Assembly: GCA_016713325.1 (NCBI GenBank)
Contig: JADJPJ010000056.1
Span: forward strand, 1 to 18,268
Reading direction: 5' to 3'
DNA length: 18,268 nt
DNA from: Candidatus Flexifilum affinis
Lineage (GTDB): Bacteria; Chloroflexota; Anaerolineae; Aggregatilineales; Phototrophicaceae
Below the pieces are notes generated by a model. That model saw nothing but the letters and a program-made list of their open reading frames with translations. It had not been told where the DNA came from and ran no database searches. A program made the translations under genes and the position numbers. Positions 8,501 to 16,150 of this stretch are shown here, one piece after another (position 1 is the stretch's first letter; every line of letters starts with the position of its first letter).

Positions 8501-10375
8501 CCGTGACGCACGGTCGCAGGCACTGTTTGATGGGATTGACCATGTGACTCGCCGCCTATGGGACGCCTTTGTCGGCAGGATTCATGATCGACTGCAAGCC
8601 CTGGGCATCAAGCACGTGCTGTTTATGCCACAGGAGATACCGCGCTCGTGCCGCTCCATGCCGTTTGGCGCGAGGTGGAGGGTAAGCGGCGATACTCATG
8701 GACGACTATCTGATCAGCTACACGCCTTCAATGCGGGCGCTAGCGAATGCTCAACGCAAGACGGCTCAGGGCAGCGGCGCGCTGGTCGCAGGCGTAAGCG
8801 CGTACAAAGGAATGAATGATCTGCCCAACACCCGCGCCGAAGCGGAGGGAATCGCCGCGCTCTTTGGCGTGGCTCCGCGGATCGATGGCGCGGCGTCGGA
8901 CGAAGTGGTCAAAGGTGCTGTGAAAGGCAAAGCCTACATTCACCTCGCGTGTCACGGCGGCTTCGACTGGGCTGGCGACGCCTTCGCCTCCGCGCTGTTC
9001 CTGGCGAACGACGAACCGCTGCCCCTGCCGCAGATCATGGCGCAGCTCGACCTCGATGCGGCTCGGTTAGTGGTGCTCTCCGCCTGTGAGACGGGCCTTG
9101 TCGACTTTGACAAGGTGCCGGATGAGTTCCTGGGGTTACCCGCTGGCTTCATGCAGGCTGGCGCGTCGGCGGTCATCAGCAGCCTCTGGACCGTTGAGGA
9201 TCGCAGCACCGCGCTGCTCATGGAGCACATGTACAAGCTGATGCTCGACAAGGAGCATCCGATGGAGTCGGCGGAAGCGCTGCGCGGGGCGCAGTTGTGG
9301 CTGCGTAATGCCACGGCGAAGGAGATCGGCGCCTACTATCAGGCATATCTCGTCCCGGGCATGAGCCAGAGCGAGGCGGGCAGCGCTTTCATCGAACTGA
9401 TGATGCGCGCCAAGCCAGACGACAAGCCTTATGCCCATCCCTTCTACTGGGCAGCGTTCACGTACACCGGGTCGCGCAGTGACAACCTCGAGCCGACTGG
9501 GCAAATCGGCGGTGGACCTAGCCGAGTTGCGTTCACACTCTTCAACCCCAGTCGGGTTCGCCGACAAGCACGATACAGCCTAGTCGTGTATGCCCACAAA
9601 CAAAAAGAGCAAGGCGCCGTACAGACGGATGTCCGCAAGTTCAGCGACGAACTTGGTGAAGCGCCAAAAGAGCGTCACAGCGCTGAATCGCTTTCTCTCT
9701 CGCCCAAAACAGAGATTACGATCATGCCGGAAGCGGAGGAAATCACCTTCGATCCGCCGGAGCTGACCAAAATGTGGGCTGATAAGTGGCTGCGTTTCAA
9801 CTTTGATTTTGAGGTGCCTGAGCACTTTTCCGACGAGGAGGTGTTGCTGCGTATCTCGGTGCAGGTGAAAGGCTTCGAGGTCGCAAGCATCAAATCGTCG
9901 TGCGAGGTTGTCGCTGAAACGGTCTCGGTAGCTGCTCCCACCCTGCCTGATGACCCGTTGGTCGATCCGCCCGGCGAGAGTGGCACGCGCAAAGCCGATA
10001 CCCGGCTGTACCGCAATGTGTTCCTCTCGTACTCGCACAAAGACGAAGAGGTTGCCTGGAGGCGTGCCCGTCAGATCGAGGTAACGCTAGGATCGCGTCT
10101 TCATGGATGTCAAAGACCTGCGCGCCGGGGAAGATTGGGAAACGCGCCTGTTCGAGTGGATTGACCAAGCTGATATTATCCATTTGCTCTGGTCGGAGAA
10201 CTCGGCGAAGTCGGACTACTGCCGCAAAGAGTGGACGTATGCGCTCGAAAAGAAGTGCGGTGACACGCGCTGTTTTGGCGTCATCCGTCCGATCTACTGG
10301 CAGAAGCCCATGCCCAATCCCCCACCAGAACTGGCACATCTGCACTTCCAGCTGATCAAGCTGGAGGATGAGTGA
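5542..10375 (+). CDS. Giant CpXC-like / TPR-array / CHAT protease / TIR protein, many frameshifts
   Basis: AAGGA at 5531-5535 sets the ATG at 5542. Read through the shifts it encodes about 1,610 residues. Residues 1-110 match the CpXC type (RDERPDLIEKLMAGKLHTVT, later LLFFSPAP-like PLFFSPAP) but lack the zinc cysteines. Twelve 46-residue TPR units (6181-7838) follow, then a helical linker (ARLLAEAQSLGDANLAMLSA). The CHAT domain has GDTALVPLHAVW, the catalytic His in LACHGGFDW (8953-8955) and Cys in VVLSACETG (9085-9087). A beta-rich linker leads to a TIR domain: NVFLSYSHKDEEVA, VFMDVKDLRAGEDWE, and SDYCRKEWTYAL with the conserved Glu at 10229-10231. CHAT is a caspase-like protease and TIR often an NADase, so an NLR-like immune sensor is inferred. 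Shifts: 6452-6458, 6870, 7262-7280, about 7835, 7905, 8205, 8630, 8690 and 10090. The first in-frame stop, without correction, is at 6718-6720. Confidence 0.8.
6181..7838 (+). repeat. Twelve tandem 138-bp DNA repeats encoding TPR units
   Basis: The word GATCGGGCGCAGAACCTCGA (variant GATCGCTCGGAGAACC in unit 5) recurs at 6181, 6319, 6458, 6596, 6734, 6871, 7009, 7147, 7287, 7425, 7563 and 7701. Spacing is 138 bases except 139, 137 and 140 where the frame slips. Each unit is 46 residues: helix A NLEDAIAAYQQALTV and helix B WAQTLNNLANAY..RIR. Odd units carry WAQTLNNLA and even units WAGTMMNLA or WATTMMNLA, so the true period is 276 bases. Unit 12 is diverged (HRGTLRNLANLYF), as expected for an array edge. 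Confidence 0.93.
9189..9471 (+). repeat. CHAT C-terminus, copy 1 of a direct repeat
   Basis: This segment encodes the end of the CHAT domain (TVEDRSTALLMEHMY to FYWAAFTYTG). It is matched by 10465-10744. The last 113 bases (9359-9471 against 10632-10744) differ at only two positions. The two copies enclose the linker and TIR-coding region. Confidence 0.93.
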
Positions 10376-10462
10376 CACTCGCGGGGGTCTCACAACTTCA
10401 GATAGAGGCGTATTGCCCCCAACCGAAACTGACAGGTTGCTGCTCTGCTCAGATTAAGATTA

Positions 10463-10750
10463 ATGACCGTGGAGACAAGCACGACGGCGCTGCTCATGAG
10501 GCACATGTACAGCCGATTCTCGACGAGGAAGATCCGACAGAGCCGGAAGGCGCTGCGCACAGCGCAGTTGTGGCTGCACGATGCAAAGGCAAAGGAAATC
10601 GGCGACAACTACCAGGCGTATTTCGTCCCGCGCATGAGCCAGAGCGAGGCGGGCAGCGCTTTCATCGAGCTGATGATGCGCGCCAAGCCAGACGACAAGC
10701 CTTATGCGCATCCCTTCTACTGGGCAGCGTTCACGTACACCGGGCTGTGA
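10463..10750 (+). pseudogene. Orphan second copy of the CHAT C-terminus, without TIR
   Basis: The reading frame starts with TVETSTTALLMRHMY and reaches KPYAHPFYWAAFTYTGL, then stops at TGA 10748-10750. It lacks the catalytic His and Cys half and cannot be a working protease. The nucleotide match to 9189-9471 is strong, near-perfect over the last 113 bases. The middle (SRFSTRKIRQSRKALRT) is more diverged and may contain compensating shifts. A stop directly after the CHAT core is the normal end of a CHAT protein without a TIR tail, so this looks like a displaced native C-terminus or an exchange cassette, 88 bases after the TIR stop codon. ATG at 10463 has no obvious ribosome binding site, so expression alone is doubtful. 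Confidence 0.8.
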
Positions 10751-10783
10751 ACTGGTCCATTCTGTCTGTCAGGATTCGAAAAA

Positions 10784-10908
10784 CCGGCAGTTTTATGGTT
10801 GTAAATCCGTGTTCTCGGCAGCTTTATGGTTGTCGAGACACGGCCCTCTCGCTCAACACAGCACATGCGAGCGTTTTGTCGTGTTCTCGGCAACTTTATG
10901 CTTTGTCT
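10784..10908 (+). repeat. Short repeat family TCGGCARCTTTATG, right cluster
   Basis: Three direct copies start at 10784 (CCGGCAGTTTTATG), 10815 (TCGGCAGCTTTATG) and 10887 (TCGGCAACTTTATG). Each is followed by a TTGT element, and two are preceded by GTGTTC. The last copy has TTTTGTCGTGTTC in front, matching TTTTGTCGTGTCC in the left cluster at 4442-4454. The cluster fills the 185-base gap between the CHAT fragment and the XRE gene; no gene or terminator is evident there. It may be a transposon end or a regulator-binding array. Confidence 0.6.
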
Positions 10909-10935
10909 CTGAAGTTGCACCAACCACTCTGGCAA

Positions 10936-11295
10936 TCACAGGCGCTTGAACGCAACAACCATTCTAAGCAGCTCGATCAGTGCGGACCGCAGCGGACGAT
11001 CGACGCTGCGAAGGATTGCCAGGGTCTGACGTTCTTCTTCGTCCAGACCCTGGTCGCCGCCTGCATGCTTTACATCGTCACTCATTCCAAGCAGCCAATC
11101 GAGCGAAACGTCTAGCGACTTAGTGAGCGCGATCACCGAAGTGAGTGTAGGGGTCTGCTCTCCACGCTCCAGGAGACTGACTGTGCTTTGATTGACTTCA
11201 GCACGTTCTGCCAGAGCCTCCTGTGTCAAACCAAGTTCAGTTCTTCTGGCGCGCAGTCGTGCAGCCAGGACACTCAGATCAATACTGTTCGCCAT
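10936..11295 (-). CDS. XRE-family helix-turn-helix transcriptional regulator
   Basis: The start is placed at the ATG at 11293-11295 (MANSIDLSVLAARLRARR), because GAGGG lies about six bases upstream; the frame extends further upstream without support. The N-terminal half is a classic Cro/C1-type DNA-binding domain: LRARRTELGLTQEALAERAE, then NQSTVSLLERGEQTPTLTSV and IALTKSLDVSLDWLLGMSDD. The C-terminal 55 residues (LDEEERQTLAILRSVDRPLR, then SALIELLRMVVAFKRL) form a helical part likely used for dimerisation. Length (119 residues) is normal for the family. It is divergently transcribed from the GIY-YIG gene, and the shared gap holds a perfect palindrome, so it probably represses both itself and that gene. 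The gene is intact with no shifts. Confidence 0.85.
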   Translation of the reverse strand: MANSIDLSVLAARLRARRTELGLTQEALAERAEVNQSTVSLLERGEQTPTLTSVIALTKSLDVSLDWLLGMSDDVKHAGGDQGLDEEERQTLAILRSVDRPLRSALIELLRMVVAFKRL

Positions 11296-11349
11296 CGCCA
11301 TCCCTCGATTGAGGCATCGGCGCCTAATGTATTGCGAACCCCATTGCGC

Positions 11350-11355
11350 ATTATA
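11350..11355 (-). promoter_or_regulatory. -10 box (TATAAT) for the XRE gene
   Basis: The minus strand reads TATAAT here, 54 bases before the chosen XRE start. The palindromic operator lies immediately upstream on that strand, about where the -35 region would fall, so binding there would block transcription. No good -35 consensus is seen. Confidence 0.45.
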
Positions 11356-11372
11356 TGATTTGTGCATATATT

Positions 11373-11390
11373 CTATGCATGAATGCATAG
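11373..11390. promoter_or_regulatory. Palindromic operator between XRE and GIY-YIG genes
   Basis: CTATGCATGAATGCATAG is a perfect 8-bp inverted repeat with a two-base centre. A further TGCATA half-site lies at 11363-11368. Such dyads between a divergent XRE gene and its neighbour are typical autorepression sites. It lies 22 bases before the ATG of the GIY-YIG gene. Confidence 0.6.
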
Positions 11391-11412
11391 TTCTTGATCA
11401 GCGGCCGACACG

Positions 11413-12069
11413 ATGCCTTTGCTCCACGTCATCCCACGCCAGAAAGACTCAGCCTGCTACATCAACTCCGAAGGAAGGCTGTTTCTTCCTGCGCCAACGC
11501 TGGATAGTTTGAAATGGAAGCATGGAACAGCGATCGCTCTGGCCTATCTGGCCGATCCGCTCACCCTGCTCCTACGCGATGATGCTGACGGCAACGGCTT
11601 CACGCTGATGCGTCGAGCTGGTCCAACCAATACGCAGAGTCCACGCGGCGTTGTCACCTGCACTGGCTTCACGAACGGAGTCTTGAGAAGCCGCGTCGCG
11701 CTGCCACTCAGGAACATCAAACCCATCGTTCTGAAGAACGCGACGCACAAACTCGCGCTTCAGTTGGAAGCGCCGACGTGGACCCGGGAGGAGTTCAGCC
11801 AGGCTGGCCGGCAGAACGTTCCGCCAGGCGCAAAAGGCGTGTACCAACTGCTCGACGCCAACGAGCAGGTATTGCGTATTGGCGAAGGAGCTATCAACAG
11901 CCGCATCGGACAGCACCTGAAGAACTCGGAATTCATCAGTGCTGTCCGGTATTTCCGCTACTATTCACTCGCCGACAAGGAGGAAATGCAGATTTTCGAA
12001 CAGGTGCTCCTCGCGAACTACGAGATGTCCGCTGGTAAGCTGCCCGTACTCAATACCCTGCACGGCTGA
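11413..12069 (+). CDS. GIY-YIG nuclease-like protein with AbrB-like N-terminus
   Basis: This intact gene encodes 218 residues from ATG 11413; no ribosome binding site is clear. The C-terminal third carries GIY-YIG landmarks: GVYQLLDANEQVLRIGEG (GVY at 142-144, RIG at 155-157), INSRIGQHL with Arg164, Glu196 in EMQIFEQVLLANYE, and the terminal PVLN with Asn214. These correspond to the motifs and catalytic Arg and Glu of GIY-YIG endonucleases, which cut DNA as single-domain nucleases or within UvrC and homing enzymes. The N-terminus (YINSEGRLFLPAPTLDSL) resembles a short beta-rich AbrB-type DNA-binding fold. With the divergent XRE regulator it may be a selfish, toxin-like or defence nuclease kept under repression. 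The family seems clear; the biological role is inference. Confidence 0.65.
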   Translation: MPLLHVIPRQKDSACYINSEGRLFLPAPTLDSLKWKHGTAIALAYLADPLTLLLRDDADGNGFTLMRRAGPTNTQSPRGVVTCTGFTNGVLRSRVALPLRNIKPIVLKNATHKLALQLEAPTWTREEFSQAGRQNVPPGAKGVYQLLDANEQVLRIGEGAINSRIGQHLKNSEFISAVRYFRYYSLADKEEMQIFEQVLLANYEMSAGKLPVLNTLHG

Positions 12070-12112
12070 GTAATGGGCAGCGTCGCCAACGGTGGGCAGT
12101 CCCGCAATAGCA

Positions 12113-13111
12113 TCATTCGGCAATCTCCAGATCATGGTCGACCCGGAGTTGTTCGACCTTCATGAGGCCCCAATTGACCATACTGACAAATTGAACCATG
12201 AGAAGAATTGCCACGATCAATAGGAACACCGCGGTCCACTCCCACAGGATTGCGGCGGCTCTCGCGAGATTTGGATTAGTGGCGAAATCTAGGCGGATGA
12301 TTAACAGTGCAAAAAAGATGATGAGCGTCCACTTTGCCATCTTCACCAGCCACGAAACCAGATGTTTCCGATGCTCCAGTTCAAGTCGTACCCGACGAGC
12401 TTCCTCTTCGAGCCAGTGGTTGTCAGCACCTTGTATCAGGTTATCAAGTTTTGCCCAGACCTCCTGGTACCCACGCCATCTGCTCTGCCTACTGGCTGGC
12501 ACAACGGCATCAGAAGGCCCGAGAACCGCTACATGTTTGGAGTTCGAGCTGGAGTCAGGGGTTGGTTTGAGCGCAAGCTGCTCCACCAGTCTATCAATCA
12601 ACGAGCTGCGAGATTTCTCTCGCCACCGACGTACGTTCTCTACGTTGTCAGCAAAACCTAGAATCGGTTGAATGTAGTCCTTTTGCTGAGGCGTGAGTTC
12701 GCGAGGTGATACCTCAGTCTGGGACTTGCCACCCTGTTTCAGGATTTCACAAAGGTCGTCCGGCCTCGCCTTTAGTAGAGCCAAGAAAAAGGCATGATTG
12801 TCATCATCTTTAAGCTCCTGCAACACTTGCCGATGGTGTACTGCCACATCCCTGTCGCTACAAATCGGCTTTAAGTAACACAGGTTAAGCGTGAGGTATT
12901 CGCGGCACAGTGCCTCGTGATGCTTGGCCGGGTTCGCAGTCTGCGAAAGCAGATTCGGCGCTTCTGATACGAGGCAATGCCTAAGAAGCTTTTCCCGATC
13001 GGAACGATGCCGGCCAGGATGCTCAAGGACATCTTTAGCCAGTTCGCAGAACGCCTCCTTCGACATGCGTCCATACTGCTTTTGTAGTGCGGTGAGGTCT
13101 CTTGCATTCAT
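12113..13111 (-). CDS. Two-helix membrane protein of unknown function
   Basis: This intact gene encodes 332 residues from ATG 13109-13111, with AAAGGA about seven bases upstream. The first 250 residues are soluble, charged and mostly helical (MSKEAFCELAKDVLEH, VLQELKDDDNHAFFLALL, SLIDRLVEQLALKPT), with several cysteines. Two membrane helices follow at about 258-273 (MAKWTLIIFFALLIIR) and 286-310 (AAILWEWTAVFLLIVAILLM), and the protein ends with a short charged tail. I do not recognise the family. It converges with the GIY-YIG gene (43-base gap) and is divergent from tnsAB. A large soluble domain on a hairpin anchor is common in membrane-acting defence effectors, but nothing here proves that role. 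Confidence 0.8.
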   Translation of the reverse strand: MNARDLTALQKQYGRMSKEAFCELAKDVLEHPGRHRSDREKLLRHCLVSEAPNLLSQTANPAKHHEALCREYLTLNLCYLKPICSDRDVAVHHRQVLQELKDDDNHAFFLALLKARPDDLCEILKQGGKSQTEVSPRELTPQQKDYIQPILGFADNVENVRRWREKSRSSLIDRLVEQLALKPTPDSSSNSKHVAVLGPSDAVVPASRQSRWRGYQEVWAKLDNLIQGADNHWLEEEARRVRLELEHRKHLVSWLVKMAKWTLIIFFALLIIRLDFATNPNLARAAAILWEWTAVFLLIVAILLMVQFVSMVNWGLMKVEQLRVDHDLEIAE

Positions 13112-13471
13112 TTTTTCATCCTTTGTAGAAAGTTATCAGGATGATGGTATCTCCTCGACTCGTCACAAAATGTGTTTGAGGCGGTTCTGCGGTCAACTTG
13201 TGGTCGATTTGTGGCACTACTCAGCGAGAAAAATGATACAGTCCATCTACTGAACACTTGAAACCGCTCCAAAAGGAGTCTCGGTTGACAATTCGGACCG
13301 CACTACATTGCTCGAATAGCACCATCGGTATCGGCAGAGTCTCTTTCGTTGGACCGTGCTGACCAAGCGCTTGCTCGACCTGGAGGGCGCAACTAGGTTG
13401 CGTGATCATCTGATGCGGCCAACTCATCTGACCACAAAGTGAATGGTGTTCAACCAAGGTGACGATGATCA
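13112..13471. promoter_or_regulatory. Intergenic region before tnsAB, candidate transposon end
   Basis: No gene is seen in these 360 bases. Four copies of a TTGTG-containing motif occur: CATTTTGTGACG on the minus strand (13161-13172), ACTTGTGGTC (13196-13205), GATTTGTGGC (13206-13215), and CACTTTGTGGTC on the minus strand (13430-13441). CACTAC is also repeated with similar flanks at 13215 and 13301. Tn7-like elements usually end just upstream of tnsA with several TnsB-binding sites, so these are candidates. A terminal TGT could be at 13171, but no partner end lies in the window. Confidence 0.35.
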
Positions 13472-16150
13472 ATGACACGGCTGTCTGAAACCGAGTTTCA
13501 CGACTGGGCCTTCAGGCTCGGCCTTTCGCAGAGCACTGTCAGCCTCATCACCCATATTCGGAGCTCCGAACCTTCGAGGCGGGTCGGCGGAGGGGCTGGA
13601 AATGTCACTGTCCGCTTCCCAAGCAAGAAAATGGGCTGCGTCATCCAGGCCGAAAGCCACAAGGTGTCATTCGCCGGTGTCATTGAGTATGAGCATGACA
13701 AGGCCATCCTCGAATACTACGATGAATCTCTGCCGATAAAGCTGAACTACAAGGCGAAATCGGGCCGCCAAATTGGAGTGCTTCACACTCCGGACTACTT
13801 CCTGATACAGGAGAATGGCGCAGGCTGGGAGGAATGGAAAACCGAGGAAGAGCTGAACAGACTTGCCGAGGACATGCCGAACCGCTATATGCGAGACGAG
13901 AATGGCCAGTGGCGATGCCCTCCGGGCGAGGAATACGCAAGCGAGCATGGCTTGGCCTACACAGTCAGGTCGTCGTCCGGCATCAACTGGACTTACCAGA
14001 GAAATCTCAGCTTTCTAGATGATTACTGGCGTCACCCGCTAGCCGATATCCCTGAAGATGTCAGGGAGACCCTGGTCTCACATGTCGCGCGGAACGAAGG
14101 CATTGATCTTGATACACTCCGAAGGCAATTTCCCGATCAGGTTGACAAGATCGCCGCGCTTATCTTCCAAGAAGCGCTCTACTGCGATCTCGAAAACCAG
14201 CTTCTGATCGAACCACAGACAACATCTATCTTCAGCAATCGTGATGCGGCACTTGCATATAGCAGGCTGTCTGAAGTGGGTCATCCTACCAAGCTGACAA
14301 GTACTATCATCGAGGCTGGCGCAGCAGTAGATTGGGACGGCAAACCCTGGACGATTGCGAACGCGGGCGAGTCTAGGCTTGCACTTCTCAGCCAAGACAA
14401 TGAACTGATGGAACTCTCGAAAACCGACTTCTTGGCGCTAGTCAGCTCTGGTAGTCTGTTCGTGCACTCCCCTGAGCCTACCGAAGCTCAGGCCGAGATA
14501 AGGGAAATCTTGCGCAACGCCGGCCCTGCGGATATAGCCGAGGCCAATCGCCGGTACAACATCATTCAGGGCAATTCCACACCAAGCGATGTCAGTGAGC
14601 GCACCGTGCGAGCGTGGAAAGCAAGCTTTCGTCAGGCTAAGGAAGCAAATGGAAATGGCTACCTTGGCTTACTTCCAAAGACGAAAGAACGGGGCAATCG
14701 AGCGAAAAGGATCCCATCAGCTATCCATGAGCTAATGGATACCTTCATTTCCGAAAACTACGAGACATTGAAGCAAAAACGATTTTTGTCGCTTATGGTC
14801 AGTTCCTGCAACAATGCCAACTACTGGGCCTAGATTGCCCCAGCTTCGAGACGTTCCGCAAAGCTGTGAAGAACAGACCAAAGTATCAACAAAAGCGAAA
14901 ACGTAAGGGAAGGCGCGCATCATACAACTTGGAACCTCAGTATATGGAGCTGGTAGTCACGACACCGCGTCACGGTGAATTCCCTTTCCAGATTGGACAC
15001 ATTGATCATACCGAGCTCGATATCGAGGTGGTGAATTCCACAACTGGCAAGAACCTTGGCCGTCCTTGGATATCTATCCTTCAATGTGCGTTCTCGCGCA
15101 GAATTCTGGCCATTGTAGTTACGCTCGATCCACCAAGCTATCGGACTTGCATGCTACTTGTTCGTGCCTGTGTTCGGAAGCATCATCGACTACCTCAGAC
15201 AGTGGTCGTCGACAACGGCAAGGAGTTTAACAGTATCTACTTTGAAAGTCTTCTCGCGAAATGTGGCGTCACCAAGAAGAGCCGCCCTCCAGCAAGGCGC
15301 GTTTCGGTGCCCCACTGGAAAGGCTCTTCGGCACTTGTACCACACAGCTCATTCACAATCTCCAGGGCAACACCCAGATCATGAAAAACGTCCGTCAGGT
15401 CACAAAGTCAGTGAATCCGAAGAATTTGGCGATCTGGACACTCCATACCCTCGATGAGACGGTTCGCAAATGGGCAAATGAGATCTATCACACGACCATA
15501 CACTCCGCGCTCGGAATGTCACCGAGCGAAGCCTTTCAGAGAGGGCTGGCTGCATCAGGGCCGCGAGAGCATGTCCATATCACCTACGACGACAACTTCT
15601 ACATCATGACACTGCCGAGCACTCGGCGTGGCAAAGCCAAGATTCAGCCCGGTCGAGGCATCCAAATTAATAACATTTACTACTGGGCAGAAATCATGCG
15701 CCGCCCGGACATTGAAGGGATTTCAGTGCCTGTGAGATACGACCCATTCGACATTGGCAGAGCCTACGTCTATGCCGAGAACCAGTGGCACGAATGCATT
15801 TCCACCACTTCGCGATGTTCCGAGGAAGATCGGAACGAGAAATCCAAAAGGCAAGTCAGGAGTTGCGCGCGCAGCACAAGACGCACGGTCGCAGCCGACG
15901 AATCACGGCATTACAGCTCGGCGAATTTATCTCAGAGAGGGAGAAAAACGAAACGGTGCTGGAGCAGCAGAGGCGGGATGCTGAGCGAGAGCAGACGACT
16001 ACCCTGCGGACACTTACACAGCCTCCAAGCATTACCAACAATGCGACTGAGGATGATCAGTCGAAGGCCTCAGGCGTGCCCGCGATCATCGCGCCAGCGG
16101 ACAAGGCTCCGGTTTCCTCCAAACCGCTTCGCGTACTGGAAGACTTCTAA
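13472..16150 (+). CDS. tnsAB: TnsA-TnsB fusion, Tn7-like transposase, three frameshifts
   Basis: The corrected protein has about 892 residues from ATG 13472. Residues 60-135 are a TnsA-type endonuclease: Glu72 in VIEYEHDKAILEYYDE, Asp108 in HTPDYFLI and Glu121/Lys123 in WEEWKTEEEL, the PD-(D/E)xK arrangement that cuts 5' ends. A helical/winged-helix part follows (DIPEDVRETLVSHVARNEG). The TnsB half starts with WDGKPWTIANAGESRLALLS and carries the DDE core: Asp in GHIDHTELD (15004), Asp in VVVDNGKEF (15211) and Glu in GAPLERLFGT (15318), the last two about 35 residues apart. The C-terminal tail is charged (ISEREKNETVLEQQRRD). Shifts lie near 14790 (restoring AYGQFLQQCQLLGLDCPSFE), 15285 and 15800. 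Its TAA overlaps the tnsC ATG by one base. Confidence 0.85.

Noticed and set aside
10372..11115. Long plus-strand open frame overlapping the orphan CHAT fragment and the XRE gene
   Set aside because: It is out of frame with the recognisable CHAT sequence and antisense to the XRE gene.
12198..12671. Plus-strand open frames inside the membrane protein gene
   Set aside because: The minus-strand gene is longer and intact, with a ribosome binding site and clear membrane helices; the plus-strand products are low-complexity.
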